Shown: positions 47,162-55,478, numbered from the stretch's first letter. The stretch: 64,000 nucleotides of DNA from Corynebacterium minutissimum (GCF_000988205.1 NZ_LAYQ01000010.1:62001-126000), one strand, 5' to 3'. The notes: a model not told the origin generated them from the letters alone. Translations and numbers: made by a program.

Positions 47162-48058
47162 TTAAGCGGCTTGGGACTCGAACTCATCGGGGGTTTGGTA
47201 TCCGCACCATGTGTGCCGACGGCACGTGTTGTAGCGCACGCACCACCGGAATACGTCTCTGCGGCAGATAAGTTGATTGGCGAAGGTCTTTGTATCTTTG
47301 AGGACCTCCCGTTTTAAAGCCGCGTTGAACGACTCAGCGAGCGAATTATCCGCGCTGGTTCCCACCGCGCCCATCGACTGGGTAACGCCCAAGCGCCTGC
47401 ATGTTGCCTGGAACTGCGATGAGGTGTACACGCTTCCGTGATCTGAGTGGAAAATCGCACCGTCTAGACCTCCTCGCAGGTGGGAAGCGTTTTCGAGGGC
47501 TTCTTCTACCAGTTCGGTGCGCATGTGATCTGCGATAGCAAAGCCGATAAGTTTGCGGGAGAAACAATCAATAGCTGTTGCTAAGTACATGTTCGTTCCG
47601 TCTGCGATCGGCAGATACGTAATATCGCCGACAAGCACACGATTTGCAGCGCAATCGGTGAAGTCACGGTTCACCAAGTCTGCGAACACGCGCCGGCTTT
47701 TGTCGCGCACAGTGGTCTTGACCCTGCGCTTCTTCTGAAATCCGAACAGGTTCTGGGCCCGCATCAAGCGGGCCACCTTTTTGCGATTGATCCGCTTGGC
47801 AGGGGTTGTAGCACCGTCGCGACGTGTGGGATCGTTGAGTTCGGCAGTGATGCGACGAGCGCCCCACACGCGGTTTTCAGCATCGAAAATGGCCTGGATC
47901 TCCGCGGCCATCACAGCGTCATCTACAAGGCGCGCACGGCGCCGCGGAGCCGATTTCTTCCATTTGTAGTACGAAGACCGATTTAGGCCCAGGACTGTGC
48001 ACATCCGCTTGACCGAGTAGTCGGCGAGATTGTCACAGGCGAACTGGAAGCGGATCAC
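47162..48058 (-). CDS. IS3-family transposase OrfB (integrase core)
   Basis: 298 residues from a GTG overlapping the orfA stop (TAGTG). N-terminal helical region with a HTH_21-like segment, then the rve core with all three acidic residues: VLVGDITYLPIADGTN (Asp), IFHSDHGSVYTS (Asp) and DNSLAESFNAALKREVL (Glu). In IS3 elements OrfB is made mainly as an OrfAB fusion by -1 frameshifting. Intact in itself; depends on a truncated orfA here. Confidence 0.93.
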   Translation of the reverse strand: MIRFQFACDNLADYSVKRMCTVLGLNRSSYYKWKKSAPRRRARLVDDAVMAAEIQAIFDAENRVWGARRITAELNDPTRRDGATTPAKRINRKKVARLMRAQNLFGFQKKRRVKTTVRDKSRRVFADLVNRDFTDCAANRVLVGDITYLPIADGTNMYLATAIDCFSRKLIGFAIADHMRTELVEEALENASHLRGGLDGAIFHSDHGSVYTSSQFQATCRRLGVTQSMGAVGTSADNSLAESFNAALKREVLKDTKTFANQLICRRDVFRWCVRYNTCRRHTWCGYQTPDEFESQAA

Positions 48059-48282
48059 TAGGTCGTCTCTTCCGCAAAATACTTCGCGGCCTTGCGCAGA
48101 ATATCGCGCTCTTCACGAAGCCTTTTGTTTTCGCGTTCTAACTGGCGAATTCTTTCCGCATCAGCAAGCTTTTCTACGGGTGACGATGCATCATCATCCT
48201 TAGGCACGTTGGTGCCGAATTGCTTGTACCAGTATCCCAAAGTCGAGCGATTGATCCCGAGTTCTTCTGCGACCTTGCGCAT
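48058..48282 (-). pseudogene. IS3-family OrfA, N-terminally truncated
   Basis: About 74 residues from the first ATG. It contains the helix-turn-helix MRKVAEELGINRSTLGYWYKQFG and the leucine-zipper-like IRQLERENKRLREERDILRKAAKYF that mediates OrfA multimerisation. Family members start about 25 residues earlier; upstream codons S-R-H-T-S still fit the family, then similarity stops at the junction near 48305. Confidence 0.8.
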
Positions 48283-48299
48283 CGAGGTATGACGTGAGC

Positions 48300-48554
48300 C
48301 GCAGTCGACAACCGAACAAAATCATCGAAAGCCTGTCCCGACTCTGATTCATGGAAGTAAACAACGTTCTTCTGCGCTACTTCTCGCGAAGGATCCTGCG
48401 CCACATCGAGGTTTCCCGACCGCAGTCGCGTAATTGAAGATTTAGCGCGACCATAGGCTTCGAGCAAATTGAACAAGAACTCGCGATCATATTCGGCACG
48501 GCCACCTAGTTTCGACGTTCGTTCCTCGACTGCGCGCAGGTTCAACTTTGCCAT
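48300..48554 (-). pseudogene. N-terminal fragment of a gene cut by the IS3-type element
   Basis: About 81 residues: MAKLNLRAVEERTSKLGGRA ... YDREFLFNLLEAYGRAKSSI ... TRLRSGNLDVAQDPSREVAQ ... VVYFHESESGQAFDDF, then fused to IS3 sequence. The arrangement (xLGG-x2-EYDREFLFxLLxAYGxxKSSITRLRxG) recalls the N termini of some large restriction-modification or helicase-linked proteins, but I cannot name the family with confidence. The rest of the gene is not found nearby. Confidence 0.4.
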
Positions 48555-48724
48555 TGTGACGCCTCTATTCCCTTTATCAATTCACGAAAATCTACAGCTC
48601 AACCGGGCAAGACCACGATCAAGGGGCCGCCACAGACAAACCTTCGATAATCATAACAAGGCTCACTTGGTGTAATGCCGGCTTCGTCTCTCCGGCCTCA
48701 AATTCCGCTGCCTTCATATCAGCA

Positions 48725-48868
48725 TCACTTCAGCTTCTCGGAACTCTCCTGTTCCAGTTCTCGTGCCGACCGCAAAGAAGAATATTCTTTAGCAATCAAT
48801 CGTCCCCGCTTACGCAAGACTTCGAGGTTATATCCGGCTTCTGCCTCGTCTGCACAACATTGAAGCAT
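48725..48868 (-). pseudogene. Possible antitoxin-like small ORF or fragment
   Basis: 47 codons from an ATG: MLQCCADEAEAGYNLEVLRK then RGRLIAKEYSSLRSARELEQ and ESSEKLK. In-frame codons continue upstream (GGLRAQKINGAPVTGK) without a start. The string NGxPVT...AEAGY-(D/N)-x4-L-x2-RGR is characteristic of the N-terminal tails of many actinobacterial ribbon-helix-helix antitoxins; the DNA-binding part seems lost or replaced. It is divergent from the Fic gene at 49006. The remaining 48555-48720 stretch shows no gene. Confidence 0.35.
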
Positions 48869-48914
48869 CTTACCGGTTACTGGAGCTCCGTTAATCTTTT
48901 GTGCTCGCAGTCCA

Positions 48915-48975
48915 CCGGGATAACAGCTATCCCGGTAAACTAGGACATCAATCTACCGAGATAAACCTTATCCCC
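48915..48975. promoter_or_regulatory. Two related palindromes upstream of the second fic gene
   Basis: CCGGGATAACAGCTATCCCG (48915-48934, palindromic) and GAGATAAACCTTATCCC (48958-48974) share the pattern G-x-GATAA-N5-TATCCC. Their starts are 41 bases apart, close to four helical turns, in the region between a minus-strand antitoxin-like fragment and the fic start at 49006. Likely operators of a dimeric regulator. Confidence 0.5.
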
Positions 48976-49005
48976 AATGCCCCAAGCGCATGAGAGGAGT
49001 CAGCT

Positions 49006-50283
49006 GTGGCAAAAACAGTCGAATTGGAATGGATCCCCGCTGATGGCAGCGGTCTTTCTCGACGCGCCAAACAAGGAGGTAAGTATCACGCTTTCGTTCC
49101 CGATCCACTTGCAGGCATGTCGTTGAAGCTTCCGTCCGAGCTCTCGCGACGTATCGTTCGCATCGAGCGGGAGATTCACAATCTTGGGATGAGAGACAAT
49201 ACCCATTCCCTTGAAGGCGTTGCGCGACTCCTGCTCCGTTCTGAGGCCGTCGCTTCCTCCCGGATCGAGGGAATCGCTCCTAACTCCGACAAAGTGGCCA
49301 TGGCGATCCTCGCGCGTGAATCAGATTCCGGAATTCGGGGTTTCAAAGAATCCGCAACAGCTGTCGCCCGCAATGTCGCCATCCTCGACACCATCAATGC
49401 AGACTTGGCTTACAAAGACGAGCTAGTCCTGGATGACATTGTTGCAATGCAGACAGCGCTCGTTGCAGAAAAGCCTTTACAAGGAGTACGTACTACTCAA
49501 AACTGGATTGGCGGGTCTGACTATCACCCCATCGATGCAGCTTTTGTTCCCCCGCCTCCCGTGCAAGTCCCAGAACTCCTCGATGATCTCATTGAATACT
49601 TCAACGGGGCAGACCACGCCGCGCTCGTTCAAGCAGCGCTCGTTCATGCACAGTTCGAGACCATCCACCCATTCCCGGATGGGAATGGGCGCGTGGGACG
49701 AGCCATGATTCACGCACTTTTGCAGCGCAGAGGGCTCACCGATGCTGCGGTTCTCCCTGTCAGTATGGTGCTGGCAACGCTCGGTGACCGTTACGTCGAC
49801 GGACTCACGAAATTCCGCGAGGGTGACGTGCTGGCATGGATCTCTTTCTTCGTCGAGGCTGCACAAGTCGCCACCACCAAAGCAGCTGAACTTGCGGATA
49901 GCGTCGCCGCCCTAGAAGCAGAATGGATGGACAAGGTCAATCACCACCGCACTGCGCAAGGAAGCAAGCGCGCATTGAAATCGAATTCGACGGAGTTCCA
50001 ACTGCTCAAGAAGCTTCCTGCCATGCCTTTGGTCACGGTGCCCATTGTGAAGTCCGAGCTGGGGATTTCATCGACAAGCACGGCCCGAGACGCGCTCGAT
50101 TCACTCACCGAGGCTGGCATTCTGCGTAAGAAAGTCATCGGTGCGGGCGGGCTTCTCGGTTATTTCGCTGACGATGTTTTCATGTTGGTCGACGATGCTG
50201 AACGCCAACTCGCTTCGACGCAGTTTAATACTCGGCTTTCACCTCCGACCAACCGAGCAGTTCCAGCCCTTCGCAATAAATAA
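49006..50283 (+). CDS. Fic family protein with N-terminal autoinhibitory motif (class II)
   Basis: 425 residues from a GTG with GAGAGGAG upstream. The inhibitory helix motif (S/T)xxxE(G/N) is present as SSRIEGI (about residue 85), the canonical Fic loop is HPFPDGNGRVGRAM (about residue 224), and a C-terminal winged-helix-like domain covers about 325-395. This is the usual AMPylator architecture that modifies its own or a partner protein and restrains itself. Both key Arg residues and the loop Glys are intact, unlike the first Fic protein in the window. Confidence 0.92.
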   Translation: MAKTVELEWIPADGSGLSRRAKQGGKYHAFVPDPLAGMSLKLPSELSRRIVRIEREIHNLGMRDNTHSLEGVARLLLRSEAVASSRIEGIAPNSDKVAMAILARESDSGIRGFKESATAVARNVAILDTINADLAYKDELVLDDIVAMQTALVAEKPLQGVRTTQNWIGGSDYHPIDAAFVPPPPVQVPELLDDLIEYFNGADHAALVQAALVHAQFETIHPFPDGNGRVGRAMIHALLQRRGLTDAAVLPVSMVLATLGDRYVDGLTKFREGDVLAWISFFVEAAQVATTKAAELADSVAALEAEWMDKVNHHRTAQGSKRALKSNSTEFQLLKKLPAMPLVTVPIVKSELGISSTSTARDALDSLTEAGILRKKVIGAGGLLGYFADDVFMLVDDAERQLASTQFNTRLSPPTNRAVPALRNK

Positions 50284-50380
50284 GCAGTAATCAATAGTGG
50301 TCACCTACTTCGTTTCCTTACATAAGGCAAAGCGTCGTGCTGATGCGACGCTGCAGGAGGGGGCATCGGAAAGCTCAAAA

Positions 50381-50407
50381 GAGACCGTCACTAAAAGTGA
50401 CGGTCTC
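50381..50407 (-). terminator. Terminator after rtcB
   Basis: GAGACCGTCAC (50381-50391) pairs perfectly with GTGACGGTCTC (50397-50407). On the minus strand the stem is followed by TTTTGAG and begins 14 bases after the rtcB stop. It may also end fic transcription from the other side. Confidence 0.85.
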
Positions 50408-50420
50408 ATCATGACGCAGG

Positions 50421-51581
50421 TTAGGTGCCCTTGACGTTGAGGATCTGGCGCAGGGTGTGCTTGACCTCAACGAGCTGGGCGGCATCAGCCATCACGCGGT
50501 CGATGTCCTTGTAGGCGTCCGGAATCTCATCGACGAACTCGGCGCCGGGACGATAGACGATGCCTTCCATGCGTGCGGCAAGATCCGCCTCGGTGAAGCG
50601 GGCCTTGGCCTGGGTGCGCGACATGACGCGACCCGCGCCGTGCGGCGCAGACTTGAGGCCCGGCGGGTAGCCCTTGCCTTCCACGACGTAGCTAGTGGTG
50701 CCCATCGAGCCGGGGATGAGGCCGCGGTCGCCTTCGTCCGCCTTGATGGCGCCCTTACGCGTGAGCCACACATTTTTGCCGTAGTGGCTCTCACGTTGGG
50801 TGTAGTTGTGGTGGCAGTTGATGCGCTCGAACTCGAGGGTCTCCCGGTCTGCGCCGGCCCAGGTGGCGACGCAGTCGAGGAAACGGTCCATCATCTCATC
50901 GCGGTTGAGCAGCGCAAAGTGCTGTGCCCAGTGGAGATCCGCAATGTAGGAGTCGAACTCTTCCGTGCCCTCGACGAGGTAGGCCAGGTCCTTGTCCGCG
51001 AGCTGGATCCAGTGCTTCTCGCAGTGACGCTGCGCGGCCTCGATGTGCTCCTGTGCGATCTTGTTGCCCACGCCGCGCGAGCCAGAATGCAGGAACAGCC
51101 AGACGCGGTCCTCTTCGTCGAGGCAGAGCTCAATGAAGTGGTTACCGCCGCCCAAGCTGCCCAGCTGCTGACGCCAGTTTTTGGAGTGGCCGAGATCCAC
51201 GCCAGTGTCCTGGGCCAGCTGCGAGAGCTCGCGCGTGCGGGCCTCGGTGCGCGGGTCCATGATCCAACCGTTGTAGTTTCCGGGCGAGAGCGGAATGGAG
51301 TCTTCGACCGCGGTGCGCAGGTCCTCGAGAGCGAAGTCCTGGATGTCCGCGTGGGTGAGCCCCGTGCGCACGGCAATCATGCCGCAGCCGATATCCACGC
51401 CGACGGCCGCCGGGATGACGGCGCGCAGCGTGCCGAAGACAGTGCCGACCGAGGAGCCCTTGCCAAAGTGGGCATCAGGCATGAGCGCCACATGTGGGTA
51501 GACGAAGGGCAGGTCAGCGACGAGTTGTGCCTGCGCCACCGTCTTGTCTTCAACAATGGAGGCGAAGTTGTGCAGGCGCAT
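50421..51581 (-). CDS. rtcB: RNA-splicing ligase RtcB
   Basis: 386 residues. Joins 2',3'-cyclic-phosphate and 5'-OH RNA ends using GTP and manganese. Metal ligands are in MPDAHFGKGSSVGTV and VGVDIGCGM; LHSGSRGVGN and GGGNHFIEL follow; the catalytic histidine is in LKSAPHGAGRVMSR (about residue 320). The ATG at 51581 was chosen because MRLHNFASI precedes the conserved start closely and has AAGGCTCTCTT context; the longer reading frame upstream is not family-like. Acts in tRNA or rRNA repair after toxin damage. Confidence 0.95.
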   Translation of the reverse strand: MRLHNFASIVEDKTVAQAQLVADLPFVYPHVALMPDAHFGKGSSVGTVFGTLRAVIPAAVGVDIGCGMIAVRTGLTHADIQDFALEDLRTAVEDSIPLSPGNYNGWIMDPRTEARTRELSQLAQDTGVDLGHSKNWRQQLGSLGGGNHFIELCLDEEDRVWLFLHSGSRGVGNKIAQEHIEAAQRHCEKHWIQLADKDLAYLVEGTEEFDSYIADLHWAQHFALLNRDEMMDRFLDCVATWAGADRETLEFERINCHHNYTQRESHYGKNVWLTRKGAIKADEGDRGLIPGSMGTTSYVVEGKGYPPGLKSAPHGAGRVMSRTQAKARFTEADLAARMEGIVYRPGAEFVDEIPDAYKDIDRVMADAAQLVEVKHTLRQILNVKGT

Positions 51582-51734
51582 AAGAGAGCCTTTCTCTGCG
51601 TTTGCGTAACGCAGTTCGTGAGAAAGGGCCTGCTTGGGCGGCTGACTTATAAGTTGTGCGCGCGGGTCGCGCGGCTGGCACCAACGTCCGGGATAAGCAG
51701 GGCCGCTTTCCCGGGAAATGGTCAAGTCAGCCTG

Positions 51735-51788
51735 TTAGAAGAGTTGCTTAAAGAGGCGTCCTAGCGGCTGATTGTTATGGGTCATCAT
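51735..51788 (-). CDS. 17-codon leader ORF with strong ribosome binding site, upstream of rtcB
   Basis: Encodes MMTHNNQPLGRLFKQLF. The consensus AAGGAGG (51804-51798 on the minus strand) lies 9 bases before its ATG, a better site than most genes here have. The stop is 153 bases before the rtcB ATG. Between them there is an extended GC-rich stretch with palindromic GTGCGCGCGGGTCGCGCG. It may be a leader peptide or a tiny protein. Confidence 0.4.
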   Translation of the reverse strand: MMTHNNQPLGRLFKQLF

Positions 51789-52013
51789 CGCGGTTCGCCT
51801 CCTTTATGCTTTCTTGTTCTTCTTCTTTCGGGCTGTTAGTGCTGCGTGTGAGCCTACACGATCTACGCGATTTCTACATGCGATTGATGATGCAAGGAAA
51901 TTCACCCAGCCACGAAAACTTGACACCGTCCATTCAACCGCATTCACTGCCTGCTCATTTGTTCGTCCGTCTGGCGGGGTGTCGTGCGCCGTGACAAGCT
52001 TCGTTTAATCGTT

Positions 52014-52045
52014 CAGCCCGCCTCGCCCTAGTCGAGAGTGGGCTG
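52014..52045 (+). terminator. Hairpin between the rtcB leader region and the fas remnant
   Basis: CAGCCC (52014-52019) pairs with GGGCTG (52040-52045), with an inner CTCG/CGAG stem, followed by GATCTTTATCT. It sits 30 bases before the fas-like sequence. The rest of the 51790-52074 gap holds no gene that I can support. Confidence 0.4.
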
Positions 52046-52074
52046 GATCTTTATCTGGGTTATGCAGCAAGAGT

Positions 52075-52731
52075 GCACTGGGCAAGGCCGACGTCGTGGT
52101 CGCCGGCGGCATCGACGAGCGCTTCATCTCCCGCGCCAACGACCCGAACGAGTCCGAGCTGCACTCCCTGCTGTGGCCAGCGATTGGCCGCGATGAGGAT
52201 CAGCCGATGTTTGTCATCTCCCAGAAGACGCTCACCGGCCACTCCAAGGCGGGTGCCGCGCTCTTCCAGACCGGCGGCATCATCGACGTCTTCCGCACGC
52301 ACCGCATCCCGGCGAACGTGTCCCTGGACTGCGTCGACCCGCTCATCGCTCCGAAGGCGCCGAACCTGGTGTGGCTGCGCTCCCCGCTGGACCTCGCTGC
52401 GGCAGGCCACAGCGTGAAGGCCGCGGCACTGACCTCGCTTGGCTTCGGCCATGTCAGCGCGCTCATCGTCTACGCTCACCCAGGTGTGTTCGAGCAGGCT
52501 GTGTCCCAGCAACGCGGGGCGGATGCCGCCGCCCAGTGGCGTGAGCGCGCCGAGCAGCGCCTGCGTGCTGGCCGCGCCCACTTCGAGGCCGGCATGCTGG
52601 GCCGCGCCCCGCTCTTCGAGGTCATCGAAGGCCGCCGCCTTCCGGCACAGGACGCCAAGGCCGCCGAGATTGCCATGCTTCTCGACGACACCGTGCGCCT
52701 CACCGATGACGACACCTACCCCTCCGCCTAA
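52075..52731 (+). pseudogene. 3'-terminal remnant of a second type I fatty acid synthase gene
   Basis: Starts abruptly with sequence like the ketosynthase end of fas (ALGKADVVVAGGID) and runs to a conserved stop. Compared with the full fas it lacks two internal blocks: 28 codons (between two G-I-D-D copies) and 95 codons (between two A-N-D copies), both in frame. It also has a shorter C terminus. The remaining part (AIGRDEDQPMFVISQKTLTG ... HFEAGMLGRAPLFEVIEGRR) is nearly identical in protein and clearly diverged at silent sites. The catalytic Cys lies outside the retained part, so it cannot be an active synthase. Confidence 0.9.
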
Positions 52732-52764
52732 GGCGCTAGCCCCCTAACAGCAAGCCCTTAGAAC

Positions 52765-52810
52765 AAGCCGAGGACCTCCGCTCAGAAGCGGGCCTCCTCG
52801 GCTTCTTTTC
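52765..52810 (+). terminator. Terminator after the fas remnant
   Basis: AAGCCGAGGA (52765-52774) pairs with TCCTCGGCTT (52795-52804), with an inner CCGCT/AGCGG stem, followed by CTTTTCT. It differs from the terminator of the complete fas gene. Confidence 0.85.
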
Positions 52811-52896
52811 TGTCTGCACCCTTCGCCTCGTGATAGCTTTTCGCATAAGGCACCGCTTACTTAATTGCGAGACTTCTACGAACCAGAGGACGAAGC

Positions 52897-53100
52897 ATGG
52901 ATATTGAAAAATTCCTCATAACAGCTGTCGGCTCACTCAGCGTCATTTCCCTTGCCGGTTGGCTCATCGCTGATTACGAGTGGTCAACCAGGGCCACGAC
53001 GGTTATGGGGTTTGGATTCCTAGTCTCAGCACTGATTAATAAGCGCGGGCAAGAAAAGGCCGCTGGCCACCGCCAGGTTTCGGAAGAATCTGCGCAGTGA
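52897..53100 (+). CDS. Small membrane protein
   Basis: 67 residues with two hydrophobic segments (about 7-24 and 33-48) and a charged tail. AGAGGAC lies 6 bases before the ATG. No family recognised. It stands between the fas remnant and the proline-rich protein. Confidence 0.55.
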   Translation: MDIEKFLITAVGSLSVISLAGWLIADYEWSTRATTVMGFGFLVSALINKRGQEKAAGHRQVSEESAQ

Positions 53101-53211
53101 CAGCGTTTGGGCAGTTAGGAGCGCTCCCCGGCTAGCTGCTTTCCCAGGTGCAGTAGCCATGCGGCGATTATTATCGGGACTCATCTGACGCTCTCCTGAA
53201 AGAAGCTACTC

Positions 53212-54240
53212 ATGACCCAACCTCCGTATCCGCCGCACACTCCACCCCCAGGCCCCGGTCAGCAGAGGCCGCACCAGCACGGGGGACCACAGCAGAACCC
53301 CTATGCCAACCAGCCTTTCCCACCCTTAGGCACTCCCCATAACAATCCTGGCGGCGGTTACGGGGCTGCCCAGCCCCAGCCAGAGCCACTAAAGAAAAAG
53401 TCCGTCGTTGGAATCATCGCCACGGTTCTCGCCGTTCTCGGCACAATCATCGCCTGCATCCCCGGCATCTACGCCGCAGGCTGGATCCTTCTCCTCGCAG
53501 CGCTTATTACCGGCGCGGTCTCACTTTTCCTCAGCAACCAGTCAACTGCGTGGGGAGCAGTCGCCCTGATCATCACTGTGGTGGGCAGCTTGATCGCCTC
53601 GGTCGTCTTTTTCTTCTTCATGGCCGCAAAATTCATCGGTTCTCTTCCGGACACTACGCAAACACCCGAAATATCAAGTTCTGTCGTGGGCACGACGGTG
53701 CGCCCCTGGGATGAGGAGGAGACGCTGGACAGCACGGGCTCCCCCACCCCAACAGCGACGGAATACTACAACAGCGTTCCTGATGAGAACGGAAACCAAG
53801 TCCTTGAGGAAGGCACGCCCGGTTCGCGTTCTAACCCGCTACCGCTCAACACGACGCTGAAAGGGCCGGAATGGCACGTGGATGTCAGCAACCTCAACTT
53901 CGATGGCACGGACGAAGTCATGGCCGCGGACCCTTCCTACAAGCAGCCGGACGAGGGGAAGAAATACCTGGTCTTTGATTTGACCTTGACGTACGTGGGC
54001 AACGAGACCGACGCCGGCTCGGAAATGGCGTTCCTTTACTTCGGCCCGGGCGAGGAATCGAATGGGCAGCCCCTCATGTGGGATGTCAATGGGTTTATCG
54101 ACGTAGACACTCCCTTCCAGCCGCAAGAGAAACGTACCGGCCGAGTGGCTGTCAGCGTGCCTGAGAATGGCGCGGAAGACGGCGCGTTCGGCATCGTCGT
54201 GCCCGGCACCGAGATTCCCTTCCACCTCGCTCTGAAGTAG
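53212..54240 (+). CDS. Proline-rich membrane-anchored protein with DUF4190/DUF4352-like parts
   Basis: 342 residues. Residues 1-60 are a Pro/Gln/Gly-rich cytoplasmic tail, followed by three membrane helices (about 64-85, 89-108 and 115-140, DUF4190-like). An acidic, Thr/Ser-rich linker and an external beta domain (about 205-340, DUF4352-like, with FDLTLTYVGNETDAG) follow. Typical actinobacterial surface protein; ligand unknown. Confidence 0.7.
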   Translation: MTQPPYPPHTPPPGPGQQRPHQHGGPQQNPYANQPFPPLGTPHNNPGGGYGAAQPQPEPLKKKSVVGIIATVLAVLGTIIACIPGIYAAGWILLLAALITGAVSLFLSNQSTAWGAVALIITVVGSLIASVVFFFFMAAKFIGSLPDTTQTPEISSSVVGTTVRPWDEEETLDSTGSPTPTATEYYNSVPDENGNQVLEEGTPGSRSNPLPLNTTLKGPEWHVDVSNLNFDGTDEVMAADPSYKQPDEGKKYLVFDLTLTYVGNETDAGSEMAFLYFGPGEESNGQPLMWDVNGFIDVDTPFQPQEKRTGRVAVSVPENGAEDGAFGIVVPGTEIPFHLALK

Positions 54241-54242
54241 GG

Positions 54243-55408
54243 CTACATCCCTGCCGTCTCGTCCTGTGCCTGCCGTGCGTTGTCTGAAATCTCACGCGCC
54301 CTCTGCTCCAGGTTCTCTTGGGCGCGGGCCTGGGCTTGAGAGGAGCTATCAGAGCGCGGCGGGGCTTGGATAAAACGCTCGGAGTGTAGCCCCAGCTGCA
54401 GTTCCTTGGCACGCAACACCTCGGCATCAATCTTGATGCCGACGATGAGCACGGTGTTCATCAACCACATAGCCATGAACACCGCCATGACGGTGCTTAG
54501 CGCACCATAGGCGCTGGCCGCAGCGAGGTACTTCAGGTAGAGGCCCACCAGCCCCAGGACACTACTGTGCCCACGAGCGCCACCACCGAACCATAAGTAA
54601 TCCACCTAAAGCGCCCAGGCCGCACGTTGGGGCCGAAGTGATAGAGCACTGCAATGAGCGTGAGCACCACGATCACAGTGACGGGAAAGCGCAGCCAGTT
54701 CCACACCGGAAGGAAGATTCTTACCAAGTACGTGGCGGTATCTTCTAGCCCTACGTTGCGCGCGAGCGGAATCAACCCTTCGTTAAGAACAGCATCACGC
54801 AGCAAGTTGGCAAAAAGCACGATGACCGCGCCCACCACGATGACTGCTGTCAGCCCCCACATCAGCGCCCACGTGCGGATGATCCCGCGGCCTTCCACCC
54901 GGCCGTACACGGTATTGGCAGTGCGCGAGAAGGCCCGCACATACGCCGACGCTGAAAACAGCGAAATGGCCAGGGAAATGATCAGTGCCAACGTGCCCTG
55001 CGCGCTAGAGCCGATGATCGTGCCGACGACCGTATGGGCTTGCTCAGAAAGCGAGCCAGGGACGTACTGTTCGATGAGCTCTGAGGTCAGCTGCTCCACT
55101 TCCGCTTGGCGGGAGGAGAAGATGAGCGTGGCAATGGAGTAGGCGGCCAGTACCGTGGGCGCAAAAGCCATGAGCGTGAAGTAGGTCATCCCGGCGGCAC
55201 GGTCCATGAAGGCATCGTGGAAAAAGTCATTCCACGTGCGGCGGATGATCAGCCCCCAGCTCTCCTTGCGGAGCCGGTTGTCCCTGGAGAAAGGGTCGCG
55301 TTCCTCATCGTGGCCCTGGACCTCAAGGATGGTCGAGCTCTTAAACGGCACGATGGTCTCTGGCTCTTCGGCCGGAATAGCGTTGCCGCCAATCTCCTCT
55401 TCGCTCAT
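54243..55408 (-). CDS. YihY/BrkB family membrane protein (frameshifted)
   Basis: Six-helix YihY fold (formerly annotated RNase BN): FFHDAFMDRAAGMTYFTLMAFAPTVLA near residue 65, GRVEGRGIIRTWALMWGLTAV near 175, RWITYGSVVALVGTVV near 275, and a C-terminal cytoplasmic tail rich in Gln/Ala/Arg. The frame breaks at about 54557: the coding strand reads GTGTCCTGGGG where GTGTCCCTGGGG is expected. With one base restored it is 388 residues. Transport or envelope role; not an RNase. Likely a sequence error. Confidence 0.88.
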
Positions 55409-55478
55409 ATCTGACCAGCGTATGCGGCACAGCCCGCATTCAGGGGAAGGACACTCGGGCCACAGGCTAAGCCGTGGT

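Larger units (their letters stand above)
47100..48310 (-). mobile_element. IS3-family insertion sequence, 5' end truncated
   Basis: Carries orfA and orfB in the usual overlapping arrangement. The 3' end has a terminal-repeat-like GACCCCCGGAAAGTAGACAC at about 47100-47119. At the 5' side orfA has lost its first 20-25 codons and no matching terminal repeat is seen near 48300, where it joins the start of another gene. The copy is therefore probably immobile on its own. Confidence 0.75.

Noticed and set aside
48675-48863. 62-codon plus-strand ORF upstream of the second fic gene
   Set aside because: Ser/Arg/Pro-rich product without a ribosome binding site; the minus strand gives a more protein-like, antitoxin-like reading.
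52096-52731. Functional stand-alone ketosynthase
   Set aside because: Lacks the active-site Cys region and two internal blocks, has no ribosome binding site and begins within FAS homology.
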